From Mycolicibacterium aurum (GTDB lineage: Bacteria; Actinomycetota; Actinomycetes; Mycobacteriales; Mycobacteriaceae), in the NCBI RefSeq assembly GCF_900637195.1, contig NZ_LR134356.1, positions 744,001 through 808,000 on the forward strand: a stretch of 64,000 nt of DNA, given 5' to 3'. The notes beneath the pieces were generated by a model. It was not told the DNA's origin and searched no databases. It worked only from the letters and a program-made list of their open reading frames with translations. Positions 6,856 to 16,117 of this stretch are shown piece by piece. Within the stretch, counting starts at the first letter, position 1. Each line of letters begins with the position of its first letter. The translations under genes were made by a program, and so were the position numbers.

Positions 6856-9840
6856 TCAGCGCGCGGGCCGCTGGGCCCGGGTGGCCCCGATGCCCCACAC
6901 CACCGAGCGGGTTGTGGTGCGCGCGTAGTTGTCTCGTGCGATCCCGGTGGCGGAGACCACCACCGAGCCCCAGTCCACCTCGGGATGTCCGACCAGCCTG
7001 CTCGGTACTTCGTTGAGATCGCCGAACATCGCGAGCCCGGCGAACGTCCCGCCGATCTCCGGATTGCGGTCGTCGGTGAGCCAGGGTCGCGGGGATTCGA
7101 TGACGGTGCGCGGGGTCTGTGCCACGCCGCCGGACACCCGTGCGATGTCGTGCACGCAGGGGAACAGGAACGCCAGCGGCCAGCTGACGAGCACCGGTCC
7201 CCGGTCGGCCAGAAAGTCGTTGAGCGCAACGATCGAACGCAGCCGCGGACCGGTGAAGGCCAGCCATCCCGCGTCGTCGGTGCGGTCGTCCACGGCGTGG
7301 ATGCGCACCCGGTCCGCGCCCGCAGGAACGTCGGCGGCGTCGACACCCACCGAACGCCACAGCGGGCGAGTGGGATCCTCGTCGGCTGCCGGCCGGTCGA
7401 CGGGGGCGGCGGCCCCCAGCACGGCGACGCCGGCCGTGTCGGACCGGCCGAACTCCAGTGTCACTGTGCCCCGGCCCGAGATCGACAGGGCCACTCCGGC
7501 ATCCGGCGCCAGTGGCGGCAGGGCGAACCATCCGGTGGTGATGTCGCCGGTGGTGTGGGGCCCGGATGCCCTGCTGCCCCACAGGAACTCCGAGGTGTTG
7601 ACACCCGGGGGATCTGGTGGCGGCGCGCCCGGATAGAAACCGGTCATCGCGGTGAAACCGGATGACTCTCCGCCCGCTTCCGCCGGTGTGAGCACCGCGC
7701 CGTCGGGGAGCACCTCGATGTCGTCGGCCAGCCCGCAGACCCGGTCCGAGGAGATCCGGTTCAGGTTGACCATCGCGAGCGAGCCCGACGACCGGCGCAG
7801 CGGCGCCGTCGCGAACGTGCCCACCAGGACGGCCAGCAGCGTCCCGAAGGCCACCAGCGTCATCACTGCCGGCCCGAGCGCGCACATCTGCGCTGCCCGG
7901 ACGCGGCGCAGCACGAGCACCACCGTCAGGCCTCCCGCGGCCAGGAGTCCGGCCCACAGCAGCGGGTTGTGCAGCGGCACACCGCCGGGCTGCACCGGGC
8001 CCGCCGCCCACGGTAGGTCGTAGACCGCGGGTATCCACCAGGCGTTCGGGCCGGCGAAGGCCAGCGCGGCGGCGCCGGCCAGCAGGACCGAGCCGGCGAG
8101 GCCGACGGCGGCGACGACGCGGTCGGGTGCACGCGCGCGGTGCACCAGCAGGATCACCGCGACCGTCGTGAACGACGCGAACACACCCGCGAGCGCCCCG
8201 AGGTGGTACGACCACTTCGACGGCCCGGCCGCGAGCAGCAGCAATGCGGCCACCACGACCGCGGCCAGCCGCACCGCCGCCGTGCCCAGCGGGTCGCGAG
8301 GCCGCCGGATGCCCAACGCGCACACCACCGGGACGAGGGCGACCGCGACGAGTACCGGCAATCGCTTGGCGAAGCTGCCCTGCTGGTCACCCTGCAGCAG
8401 GTGTTCGTACCGGACCGGCTCCTCGTACCAGGGCAGCGAGGGTCCGAAGTAGGTGTGCCAGTCGGTGGCGGTGACGAGCGCATCCCACGTCTGGTCCGCG
8501 AAGATCACCGAAAATCCCACGCAGCCAACGCAACACACCAGTGCCGCGGTCGCCGCGACGTATGTTCGACTCGGTGCCGTCGCGCGGGCCGCTGCGAGCA
8601 GACGGGGCAGCAGGACAAGGATCGGCGCGGCCACCAGCACGCCGTTCGGGCTGACCGGAACAGTCAGCCCGACAACGAGGGCCAACCAGCCGAGGTCAAG
8701 CGGGGTGCGGGCCCGCAGTGCCAGCGCGAGTGCCGCGGCCACGCCGAGCGCCACGTAGGACTCCGGTCGGGTCCCCAGGTTGAAGGGCAACCACGCGACC
8801 AGCAGGCAGACGGCGGCCAGCGCCCGCACCCGGGCGGTGCCCGAAGTGCCAGGCAGCGCCGCCCCGAGTACGCCGCGGCTCACGACGAACCACGTCGCCG
8901 CCGCGAGCGCGGTGCTCGGCAACCTGAGCCACAGCGGGGCGATGCTGATCTCGGTCATCGGTGCGAGAAGCTGCTGGCTGAACGCGAAAGGCACCTCCGC
9001 GGCGTCCCACCAGCGGTAGTAGTTGCCGGGGTTTCCCGTCGCGGCGACGTTACGGGCGATCGTCGTCGCCCATCCGTCGTCGACGGCCAGCGGGCCGATG
9101 ACGGCCCACCCGCACAGCGCCGCCACCACGACGACGTCGGTCCACCACGCCCGTCGCCATCGCCATCGCCACCGAGGCCGCGCGGGTGGGCCGCGACCGC
9201 GCAGCAGGATCAGGGCGAGGACCGCCGTGAGCAGCTGGATCGCGACCAGCACGGCCTTGCCGACCGTCGGGGTGGTGGCGAACGGGCCCGCGGTCACCAC
9301 GGTCACCGATAGTCCGGCGGTCTGCGCCGGTTCCAGGTCGGTGCGGAACCCGAACACCTCGGGAACCGGCTCACCGTCGAGGTAGGTCGCCCGGCCGTCC
9401 GCCCCGAGGATGGACATGCCGCCTGGCACCGATTCGACGACGATCCGGCAGTCGCGCGGCTGGGCGGGCAGGACCAGCGTCTCCTCGCGGCCGCCGAACG
9501 ACAGCTCCGCACCGCGCGTCGACGCGGTCACCACCAGCCCCGTGCCCGAGGTGCCGGTGGCCAGCACGGTGGCCGGCGGCGTCTGTGCGGCGGCCGCCCG
9601 CAGCGCGGTACACGGAATCGTCGCGGTGAGGTCGTCGGGCCGGTACGGCACCACCAGGGCTGTGCTGGAGGCGGCGGCCTCACCGGGGACGGGCCAGGTC
9701 ACCGTCGTGGTCTCGGTGAGCACCGGAGCAAAGGGCAGCGCCAGGGCGGTCACCACACCGGTCAGGCCGACGAGTAGGGCGATCCAGGGCTGGTGGTTCG
9801 ACATGAGGGGCCGCATAGAGTCGTTGGACAGCGTGCCCAC
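6856..9840 (-). CDS. Emb-family (EmbA/B/C-like) arabinosyltransferase paralogue
   Basis: The protein of about 994 residues is a multi-helix GT-C enzyme. The first external loop holds AVDDGW (about residues 252-257) followed by ARNVAATGNPGNYYRWW. This corresponds to the DDGY stretch with the catalytic acidic pair and the NYFRW stretch of EmbA/B/C, which use decaprenyl-phosphoryl-arabinose to build arabinan. An N-terminal beta-rich external domain and a large C-terminal external domain (about 680-994) also match the Emb layout. It is isolated, not in an emb cluster, and somewhat shorter than typical Emb proteins (about 1,060-1,100). Starts at 9840 (GTG), 9816 and 9804 (both ATG) are all possible; none has a strong ribosome binding site. 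The donor and acceptor are inferred. Confidence 0.82.
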   Translation of the reverse strand: MGTLSNDSMRPLMSNHQPWIALLVGLTGVVTALALPFAPVLTETTTVTWPVPGEAAASSTALVVPYRPDDLTATIPCTALRAAAAQTPPATVLATGTSGTGLVVTASTRGAELSFGGREETLVLPAQPRDCRIVVESVPGGMSILGADGRATYLDGEPVPEVFGFRTDLEPAQTAGLSVTVVTAGPFATTPTVGKAVLVAIQLLTAVLALILLRGRGPPARPRWRWRWRRAWWTDVVVVAALCGWAVIGPLAVDDGWATTIARNVAATGNPGNYYRWWDAAEVPFAFSQQLLAPMTEISIAPLWLRLPSTALAAATWFVVSRGVLGAALPGTSGTARVRALAAVCLLVAWLPFNLGTRPESYVALGVAAALALALRARTPLDLGWLALVVGLTVPVSPNGVLVAAPILVLLPRLLAAARATAPSRTYVAATAALVCCVGCVGFSVIFADQTWDALVTATDWHTYFGPSLPWYEEPVRYEHLLQGDQQGSFAKRLPVLVAVALVPVVCALGIRRPRDPLGTAAVRLAAVVVAALLLLAAGPSKWSYHLGALAGVFASFTTVAVILLVHRARAPDRVVAAVGLAGSVLLAGAAALAFAGPNAWWIPAVYDLPWAAGPVQPGGVPLHNPLLWAGLLAAGGLTVVLVLRRVRAAQMCALGPAVMTLVAFGTLLAVLVGTFATAPLRRSSGSLAMVNLNRISSDRVCGLADDIEVLPDGAVLTPAEAGGESSGFTAMTGFYPGAPPPDPPGVNTSEFLWGSRASGPHTTGDITTGWFALPPLAPDAGVALSISGRGTVTLEFGRSDTAGVAVLGAAAPVDRPAADEDPTRPLWRSVGVDAADVPAGADRVRIHAVDDRTDDAGWLAFTGPRLRSIVALNDFLADRGPVLVSWPLAFLFPCVHDIARVSGGVAQTPRTVIESPRPWLTDDRNPEIGGTFAGLAMFGDLNEVPSRLVGHPEVDWGSVVVSATGIARDNYARTTTRSVVWGIGATRAQRPAR

Positions 9841-9951
9841 TGACGGGCGTGCCGGGTCGGCGGAGCGCGGGACGTCACGGCATCGTCACCGTCGGGGCGG
9901 GGTCGGGATGCTCCACAATGGTCGGATGGTCCGGACGCGAGGAGCGATGAA

Positions 9952-10737
9952 GTGTTAGGCGTGATCGGCGGGAGCGGCTTCTACTCGTTCTTCGGCCCCG
10001 ATGCCAGGGCGGTCAACCTGGATACCCCCTACGGCGCGCCCAGCGGGGCGATCACCGTCGGCACGGTGGGCGGGCACGACGTGGCGTTCCTGCCGCGGCA
10101 CGGTGCGAACCACGAGTTCTCCCCGCACACGGTGCCGTATCGGGCCAACATGTGGGCGCTGCGCTCGCTCGGGGTGCGGCGCATCTTCGGACCCTGCGCC
10201 GTCGGCAGCCTGGATCCGGCGCTGGGACCGGGCTCGATGGTGGTGCCCGACCAGCTGGTGGACCGGACCTCGGGGCGGTCGGACACCTTCTTCGACTCCG
10301 GCGGCATCCACGTCGGGTTCGCCGACCCGTACTGCCCGTCGCTGCGCGCCGCGGTGACCGCGCTGCCCGGTGTGGTCGACGGCGGCGCCATGGTGGTGAT
10401 CCAGGGGCCGCGGTTCTCGACGCGCGCCGAGAGTCAGTGGTTCGCCAACCAGGGGTTCCGGCTGGTCAACATGACGGGCTACCCCGAGGCGGTGTTGGCT
10501 CGGGAACTTGAGATGTGTTATGCGGCAATCGCTTTGGTTACCGACGTGGACGCCGGGGTGGAGACCGGGCAGGGAGTCAAGGCGGTGGACGTCTTCGCCG
10601 AATTCGAGCGCAACCTGGTGCCGTTCAAGCAACTGGTGCGCGAAGCTTTGGAGAACGCAGCAGGTACGTCCGGCGTGACCACCTGCGAACACTGCCGGCC
10701 GCACGACGGCGTGACGTTGCCCTTCGAGCTTCCGTGA
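9952..10737 (+). CDS. mtnP: S-methyl-5'-thioadenosine / purine nucleoside phosphorylase (Rv0535-like)
   Basis: The 261-residue enzyme starts at GTG 9952, with AGGAG eight bases upstream. It belongs to the PNP/MTAP phosphorylase family: GVIGGSGFY at the N-terminus, PRHG (phosphate binding, about 46-49), GSMVVPDQ, GPRFSTRAES and NMTGYPEAVLARE in the substrate site. It splits methylthioadenosine (or 6-oxopurine nucleosides) with phosphate to give adenine and methylthioribose-1-phosphate, salvaging the by-product of polyamine and SAM chemistry. The stop overlaps the epimerase start in a GTGA arrangement. Methylthioadenosine is the likeliest substrate on family grounds, but is not proven here. Confidence 0.9.
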   Translation: MLGVIGGSGFYSFFGPDARAVNLDTPYGAPSGAITVGTVGGHDVAFLPRHGANHEFSPHTVPYRANMWALRSLGVRRIFGPCAVGSLDPALGPGSMVVPDQLVDRTSGRSDTFFDSGGIHVGFADPYCPSLRAAVTALPGVVDGGAMVVIQGPRFSTRAESQWFANQGFRLVNMTGYPEAVLARELEMCYAAIALVTDVDAGVETGQGVKAVDVFAEFERNLVPFKQLVREALENAAGTSGVTTCEHCRPHDGVTLPFELP

Positions 10738-11780
10738 GGGTGCTGCTCACCGGCGCGGCCGGGTTCATCGGCACCCGCATCCGGGCCCAGCTGACGGACG
10801 CCGGCCACGACGTCGTCGCGGTGGACGCGATGCTGCCTGCCGCACACGGCGAGGGCGCCACGGTGCCCGACGACGTCCGCGACCTCGACGTGCGCGACGC
10901 CGCGGCGGTCGCCGACGCGCTCACCGGCGTCGACGTGGTCTGCCACCAGGCCGCCGTCGTCGGGGCAGGCGTCAACGCGGCCGACAGCCCGTCCTACGCG
11001 TCGCACAACGACTACGGAACGGCGGTGCTGCTGGCCGAGATGTTCGCCGCGGGCTGCACTCGGCTGGTGCTGGCGTCCTCGATGGTGGTCTACGGGCAGG
11101 GCCGCTTCGTATGCCCCGACCACGGTGACGTGGAGCCGCCGCCGAGGACGCGCGAGGACCTCGACGCCGGCATGTTCGATCACCGCTGCCCACTCGGCGG
11201 TGAGCAGGTCGACTGGGCACTGGTCGGGGAGGACGCCCCGTTGCGTCCGCGCAGCCTGTACGCCGCGAGCAAGGTCGCCCAGGAGCACTATGCGCTGGCG
11301 TGGAGTGAGTCGACGGGCGGGTCGGTGGTGGCGCTGCGCTACCACAACGTCTACGGGCCGGGCATGCCGCGCGACACCCCGTATTCGGGCGTCGCCGCGA
11401 TCTTCCGGTCGTCCCTCGAAAAGGGCGATGCGCCAAAGGTGTACGAGGACGGCGGACAGATGCGGGACTTCGTGCACGTCGACGACATCGCCGCGGCGAA
11501 CGTGGCGTCGGTGGAGGCCGGGCTGGACGGTTTCGAGGCGTTCAACGTCTGCTCCGGCAAGCCGGTGTCGATTCTGGACGTCGCGACCGCGCTGTGCGAG
11601 ACGCGCGGTGACGTCACGCCGGTGGTCACCGGGCAGTACCGCAGCGGCGACGTCCGCCACATCGTCGCGGACCCGGCCCGCGCGGCCGATGTGCTCGGAT
11701 TCCGGGCGGCGGTCGACCCGGCCGACGGTCTGCGCGAGTTCGCGACGGCGCCGCTGCGAGGGGTTCCGAAGACTTCTTGA
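10734..11780 (+). CDS. NAD-dependent epimerase/dehydratase (GalE3/Rv0536-like)
   Basis: The 348-residue extended SDR protein starts at the GTG overlapping the mtnP stop. TGAAGFIG (about 6-13) binds NAD; the catalytic Ser is in SSMVVYG, and YAASK contains the Tyr-Lys pair. It would act on a nucleotide sugar, as UDP-glucose/galactose epimerase relatives do, but the sugar cannot be told from sequence. The region between the Ser motif and YAASK is longer than in classical GalE, with a cysteine and several acidic residues. Translational coupling with a phosphorylase is conserved in M. tuberculosis, though the two reactions are not obviously related. Confidence 0.82.
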   Translation: MRVLLTGAAGFIGTRIRAQLTDAGHDVVAVDAMLPAAHGEGATVPDDVRDLDVRDAAAVADALTGVDVVCHQAAVVGAGVNAADSPSYASHNDYGTAVLLAEMFAAGCTRLVLASSMVVYGQGRFVCPDHGDVEPPPRTREDLDAGMFDHRCPLGGEQVDWALVGEDAPLRPRSLYAASKVAQEHYALAWSESTGGSVVALRYHNVYGPGMPRDTPYSGVAAIFRSSLEKGDAPKVYEDGGQMRDFVHVDDIAAANVASVEAGLDGFEAFNVCSGKPVSILDVATALCETRGDVTPVVTGQYRSGDVRHIVADPARAADVLGFRAAVDPADGLREFATAPLRGVPKTS

Positions 11781-11804
11781 CACGCGTCAAGCCATACTGG
11801 ACCC

Positions 11805-12935
11805 ATGACTTCCACAGCGCTGTGTGAGCAGTTCGGTATCGACTTCCCGCTCTTCGCGTTCAGCCACTGCCGTGACGTGGTGGCCGCGGTGACGAATGCC
11901 GGCGGCTTCGGCGTGCTCGGTGCCACCGCCTATTCGCCGGATCAGCTGGACCAGGAGCTGGCCTGGATCGACGAGGCGGTCGGCGGCAAGCCCTACGGCG
12001 TGGACCTGATCGTGCCCGCCAAGTTCGAGGGCAAGGGCGAGAAGCTGTCCGGCTCCGATCTGGCCGGCCGCATCCCGCAGGCCTACCGCGACCTGGTCGA
12101 CGATCTGTTGCGCGCCCACGACATCGAACCCGAGCCGAACCGCCGCCTGGGCGGATCCTCGTTGTCCGGCAATACCGGCCGCGAGCTCCTCGACGTCGCG
12201 CTCACCCATCCGGTCAAGCTGATCGCCAACGCCCTCGGTGTGCCGCCGGACTACATGATCGAAGCGGGCAAAGAACGAGGCATCCCGGTCGCCGCGCTGG
12301 TCGGCGCCAAGGAGCACGCGATCAAGCAGGCCGCCGCCGGCGTGGACCTGATCGTCGCGCAGGGCACCGAGGCCGGTGGGCACTGCGGCGAAGTCAGCAC
12401 GCTCGTCGTCGTCCCGGAGGTCTTGGAAGCTCTGGCCTCGCTCGGCGACAACACTCCCGTGCTGGCCGCGGGCGGCATCGTCACCGGACGGCAGATGGCG
12501 GGCATGGTCGCGATGGGCGCGGCCGGTGCATGGACCGGATCGGTGTGGCTGACCACCGAGGAGGCCGAGACCGCCCCGCACACGGTCGCCAAGATGCTGG
12601 CCGCGTCCTCACGCGACACCGTGCGTTCGGCGGGGCGTACCGGCAAGCCGTCGCGGCAGCTGGTCTCGGACTGGACGAACGCGTGGGCGCCGGCCAAGGA
12701 AGGGCATCAGCCGCTCGGCCTGCCGCTGCAGTCGATGCTGTGCGAGCCGGTGATCCGTCGCATCGACGTGCTGGCCTCGCAGGGCCACGAGGGTGCGCAG
12801 GCGCTGGCTACGTACTTCGTGGGCCAGGGCGTGGGGTTGATGAACAAGGTGAAGCCGGCGCGCGAGGTGGTGCGCGAGTTCATCGAGGACTACGTCGCCG
12901 CCGCCGAGCGCCTCAGCAGCTCACTGCCCGGCTGA
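11805..12935 (+). CDS. Nitronate monooxygenase (2-nitropropane dioxygenase family)
   Basis: The 376-residue FMN-dependent TIM-barrel protein has LIVAQGTEAGGHCG (about residues 182-195), the core motif of nitronate monooxygenases around the catalytic His, and AAGGIVTGRQMA for FMN phosphate binding. These enzymes oxidise alkyl nitronates such as propionate-3-nitronate; many homologues are detoxifying or have unknown substrates. The gene begins 24 bases after the epimerase stop. A near-palindromic CTTGAC-N4-GTCAAG lies in the gap at 11776-11791, so it may have its own promoter or operator. It converges with the sensor kinase gene. Confidence 0.88.
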   Translation: MTSTALCEQFGIDFPLFAFSHCRDVVAAVTNAGGFGVLGATAYSPDQLDQELAWIDEAVGGKPYGVDLIVPAKFEGKGEKLSGSDLAGRIPQAYRDLVDDLLRAHDIEPEPNRRLGGSSLSGNTGRELLDVALTHPVKLIANALGVPPDYMIEAGKERGIPVAALVGAKEHAIKQAAAGVDLIVAQGTEAGGHCGEVSTLVVVPEVLEALASLGDNTPVLAAGGIVTGRQMAGMVAMGAAGAWTGSVWLTTEEAETAPHTVAKMLAASSRDTVRSAGRTGKPSRQLVSDWTNAWAPAKEGHQPLGLPLQSMLCEPVIRRIDVLASQGHEGAQALATYFVGQGVGLMNKVKPAREVVREFIEDYVAAAERLSSSLPG

Positions 12936-12965
12936 CCTCTGCGCCCATCTGCGCCAGGCGCGAGC

Positions 12966-13991
12966 TCAGTCCACGGCCAGCGGCAGGCGAACCTCGAAGC
13001 GGGCGCCCGTCGGCAGGTTGTGCGCCGACAGCGTGCCGCGGTGCGCCTGCACCAGCCCGGCAGCGATCGCGAGGCCCAGCCCGGATCCGCTGGGCAGTGA
13101 CGAATCCGCCCGCGGCACACGGCTGTTCGATCCGCGGTAGGCCACGTCGAACACCCGCGGCAGGTCGGCCTCGTCGATGCCCACCCCGGTGTCGTCGACG
13201 CGGGCCCACGCGCTGTTCTCGTCGGCACCCAGCGCCAGCTCGACCCGCCCGCCCGACGGCGTGTGGGCGATCGCGTTGGCCACCAGATTCGACAGCACCC
13301 GCACCAGGGCGCGGTCACTGCCGACCACCCGCACCGGTTGCGCGGGCAGATTCGCCGTGAGCTGCACCCCGGCACGTTCGGCCGCGATGCGGTGCGCGGC
13401 GAGCACGTCGTCGACCACCTCGTCGAGCGCGACCTTGTCGAAGGACGGGGTCAGGGCGCCCGCGTTGATCTTGGACATCTCGAACAGGTCGTCGACCATC
13501 TCGGCGAGCCGGATCGATTCGTTCTCGATGTGCTTGGCGTGCACCCGCACTTCGTCATCGGAGACGACTCCGTCGGCAATCGCCTCCGACACTGCGCGGA
13601 TGCCGGCCAGCGGGGTGCGCAGGTCGTGGCTGACGAACGCGACGAGGCGGCGGCGCGACTGCTCGGCGGAGCGTTCGGAGTCGCGGATCTCGGCCTCCCA
13701 CACCGTGCGCCGGGCCTGGTAGCGGCCCAGCATCACCGCGGCGGGGATCGTCACGATCGACACGATGACCAGCACCACACCGGTCTGCTCGAACGTCTCG
13801 GTGATCATGAAGCCGCTCGCGCCCATCACCCCGGCCAGAGTCGCCAGCACCGGAATCAGCACGAGCGCGACCATGCTCACGGCCAGCGACCACGTCCTCG
13901 CCAGTCGGATGACCGCGGCACCCGCGAGGACCACCGGAACCGAGCAGGCCAGCGCCCAGCCGATGATCTCCCAGAAGTCAGCTGTCGGCAT
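12966..13991 (-). CDS. Sensor histidine kinase
   Basis: The 341-residue kinase starts at ATG 13991 and overlaps the response regulator stop by 14 bases. The N-terminus (about 1-90) has three or four closely packed membrane helices with almost no external loop, so the signal is probably sensed in or at the membrane. A short linker leads to the HisKA domain with VSHDLRTP (His at about 122), then the N box NLVANAIAHTP, DDTGVGI and GSGLGLAI of the HATPase_c domain. It would phosphorylate the partner regulator encoded upstream. The stimulus is unknown. A longer frame to 14120 is inside the regulator and is rejected. Confidence 0.9.
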   Translation of the reverse strand: MPTADFWEIIGWALACSVPVVLAGAAVIRLARTWSLAVSMVALVLIPVLATLAGVMGASGFMITETFEQTGVVLVIVSIVTIPAAVMLGRYQARRTVWEAEIRDSERSAEQSRRRLVAFVSHDLRTPLAGIRAVSEAIADGVVSDDEVRVHAKHIENESIRLAEMVDDLFEMSKINAGALTPSFDKVALDEVVDDVLAAHRIAAERAGVQLTANLPAQPVRVVGSDRALVRVLSNLVANAIAHTPSGGRVELALGADENSAWARVDDTGVGIDEADLPRVFDVAYRGSNSRVPRADSSLPSGSGLGLAIAAGLVQAHRGTLSAHNLPTGARFEVRLPLAVD

Positions 13992-14697
13992 CCGGCCGCC
14001 CGGATGGTGATTCCTCGGCGACCCACATGTAGCCGCGACCCCACACAGTCTGCACCCGATGCCGGTCGCCGAGCTTGGAGCGCAGCCGCTTGACGTGCAC
14101 GGTGACCGTCGACAGATCACCGAAGTCCCAATGCCACACCCGCTTGAGCAGGTCCTCGCGGGTGAAGACGGCTCCGGTGTGGGTCAGGAAGAACAGCAGC
14201 AGGTCGAATTCGCGGTTGGTCAGGTTCACCGGCTGGCCGGCGACCGTCACGGCGCGCGACGCGGTGCTCACGGTGAGATCGCCGGACGTGATGTCCACGG
14301 GCTGCACCCCGACGGCCGACGGCGAGCGCCGCAGCACCGACTTGACGCGCAGCGCGAGCTCACGGGGGCTGAACGGTTTGGTGAGGTAGTCGTCGGCACC
14401 GGCCTCCAGGCCCGCGATACGGTCGTCCTCCTCGCCGAGGGCTGTCAGCAGGATCACCGGCATCCCGTAGCCCCCGCTGTGGCCGCGCTGCCGCAGGCTG
14501 CGGCACAGCGACAAACCGTCCGGACCAGGCATCATCACGTCCAGCACCGCGACATCGATGTGCTGGGAGCCGAGCAGGCGCAGCGCCTCGGTGCCGTCGT
14601 GCGCGGTGGACACGTCAAGGCCGTCTCGCTCCAGGTATCTACGCACGACGTCGCGGACGACGCCGTCGTCGTCGGCGATCAGCACTCGGGTCATCAC
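13978..14697 (-). CDS. OmpR/PhoB-family response regulator
   Basis: The 239-residue protein has a receiver domain (about 1-118; acidic pocket ADDD, phospho-acceptor Asp at about 53 in VLDVMMPGPDG, Lys in YLTKPF) and a winged-helix DNA-binding domain (about 135-232, with VTVHVKRLRSKLG and VWGRGYMW). It is the first gene of a two-gene minus-strand operon with the kinase, and diverges from the GT2 operon at 14799. Control of its own or the divergent promoter is possible but not shown. The pair is not one of the best-known mycobacterial systems that I can name with confidence. Confidence 0.92.
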   Translation of the reverse strand: MMTRVLIADDDGVVRDVVRRYLERDGLDVSTAHDGTEALRLLGSQHIDVAVLDVMMPGPDGLSLCRSLRQRGHSGGYGMPVILLTALGEEDDRIAGLEAGADDYLTKPFSPRELALRVKSVLRRSPSAVGVQPVDITSGDLTVSTASRAVTVAGQPVNLTNREFDLLLFFLTHTGAVFTREDLLKRVWHWDFGDLSTVTVHVKRLRSKLGDRHRVQTVWGRGYMWVAEESPSGRPDADS

Positions 14698-14798
14698 ACC
14701 GAGGCTAGCGCGGCACAGCCGCTACCAGCACTGATGTCACGGTTTCGTCAGTGTTGTGCAGCGCCTGACCTGCGGCGCTGGCTTACGGTGGGACAGAT

Positions 14799-15455
14799 AT
14801 GCCTGCGCTTGCCGTCACCGTCGTGCTGCCTTGTCTCGACGAGGCGGCGTCCCTTCCTGGTGTCCTGCGCGCGATTCCGGCGGGTTACCGCGTGCTCGTG
14901 GTCGACAACAACAGCACCGACGGCACCGCTGACGTCGCCCGCGGGCACGGTGCCGAGGTGGTGAGCGAACGGACGCCGGGCTACGGCGCGGCGGTCCATG
15001 CCGGGGTGCTGGCATCGGAGACCCCGCTGGTAGCCGTCCTCGACGGCGACGGCTCGCTGGATCCGGGGGAGCTGCCGCCGCTGGTCGACGCCGTCGAACG
15101 GGGTGCGGACATGGCGATCGGTCGGCGGCGGGGCACGCCGGGTCTGAAATGGCCGTGGCACGCCCGCCTGGGCACCGCCGCGGTGTGCTGGCGGTTGCGC
15201 ACCCGCCACGGTCTCCCGGTGCACGACATCGCGCCGATGCGGGTGGCCCGCCGCGACGCGCTGCTGGCGCTCGGCATCACCGACCGGCGTTCGGGATACC
15301 CGCTGGAGCTGCTGGTGCGCGCCGCGCAGGCGGGCTGGACGGTCACCGAACGCGACGTCGCCTACGGGCCCCGCACGGGTGGCACGTCGAAGGTCAGCGG
15401 TTCGGTGCGGGGCAGTGCGATCGCGGCGTGGGACTTCTGGCGGGCGATCTCGTGA
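14799..15455 (+). CDS. GT2 glycosyltransferase (Rv0539-like, dolichyl-phosphate sugar synthase type)
   Basis: The 218-residue GT-A enzyme has VVLPCLDEAASLP at the N-terminus, VVDNNSTDGTAD (about 40-51) and LDGDGSLDPGE with the metal-binding Asp (about 77-80). It lacks membrane helices, unlike polyprenol-phosphate mannose synthases with C-terminal anchors. The family moves a sugar from a nucleotide to a polyprenyl phosphate or similar acceptor; the exact sugar is unknown. It is the first gene of a five-gene operon in which each gene touches or overlaps the next. The next start, GTG 15452, overlaps this stop. Confidence 0.85.
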   Translation: MPALAVTVVLPCLDEAASLPGVLRAIPAGYRVLVVDNNSTDGTADVARGHGAEVVSERTPGYGAAVHAGVLASETPLVAVLDGDGSLDPGELPPLVDAVERGADMAIGRRRGTPGLKWPWHARLGTAAVCWRLRTRHGLPVHDIAPMRVARRDALLALGITDRRSGYPLELLVRAAQAGWTVTERDVAYGPRTGGTSKVSGSVRGSAIAAWDFWRAIS

Positions 15456-16117
15456 CGGAGGTGTGTCTGCTGGTCGTCGCCAAGGCGCCGGTTCCGGGGC
15501 TGGCGAAGACGAGGTTGGCCGCGACCCTCGGTGACGACACCGCCGCCGACATCGCCGCCGCGGCATTGCTCGACACGCTGGACGCGGTGGCCGCCAGTCC
15601 GGCGGCCGCCCGGGTGGTCGCGCTGACCGGGAACCTCGACGAGGCGTGCCGGTCGGACGAAATCCGTTCTCGGCTGGCTGATTTCGTCGTCTTACCGCAG
15701 CGGGGCGACGGGTTCGCCGAACGGCTGGCCAACGCACACCTCGACGCCGCGCGGGGACTTCCCGTCGTCCAGATCGGCATGGACACCCCGCAGGTCGACC
15801 CTGAGGGCCTCGCGCGGTGCGCGCGTCGCCTCGTTGGGCACGATGCCGTGCTGGGCATGGCCCGCGACGGCGGGTGGTGGGTGCTGGGTATCCGGGACGC
15901 GGCAGCCGCCGCGTGCCTGCGCGACGTGCCGATGTCGGTTCCGGACACCGGGGCGCTGACGCTGGCCGCGTTGCAGCGCACGGGGTTGGACGTGGTGTTG
16001 ACCGAGGAACTGGCCGACGTCGACACCATCGACGACATCGCGGAGGTGCGCGACGCCTGCGCGCCGACGTCACGATTTCGCCGGACCACCGCGACAGTTT
16101 CAGCAGGGGAGGCCTGA
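15452..16117 (+). CDS. DUF2064 / TIGR04282-type nucleotidyl- or glycosyltransferase-like protein (Rv0540-like)
   Basis: The 221-residue protein opens with LLVVAKAPVPGLAKTRL, a signature close to the nucleotide-binding loop of MobA/CofC-type nucleotidyltransferases and typical of the DUF2064 family. Further family marks are QIGMDTPQVDP and GMARDGGWWVLG. DUF2064 proteins are usually paired with a GT2 enzyme, as here, where the GTG start overlaps the GT2 stop. They may prepare or use an activated sugar. The activity has not been assigned for this pairing, so the role is inference. No membrane segment is visible, so the protein is cytoplasmic. Confidence 0.8.
   Translation: MTEVCLLVVAKAPVPGLAKTRLAATLGDDTAADIAAAALLDTLDAVAASPAAARVVALTGNLDEACRSDEIRSRLADFVVLPQRGDGFAERLANAHLDAARGLPVVQIGMDTPQVDPEGLARCARRLVGHDAVLGMARDGGWWVLGIRDAAAAACLRDVPMSVPDTGALTLAALQRTGLDVVLTEELADVDTIDDIAEVRDACAPTSRFRRTTATVSAGEA

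Noticed and set aside
9146..9181. Short CCATCG/CCATCGC repeat
   Set aside because: It is a simple repeat inside the Emb-like gene, coding for alternating Trp and Arg; no evidence of a separate element.
10518..11783. Minus-strand frame of 421 codons
   Set aside because: It is opposite the epimerase gene, which has clear NAD and catalytic motifs. The antisense frame has no domain.
11776..11791. TTGACA-like -35 and CTTGAC-N4-GTCAAG palindrome before the nitronate monooxygenase
   Set aside because: A -10 at the right spacing is missing and the arms are only six bases, so I do not call a promoter or operator; it is noted in the gene entry.
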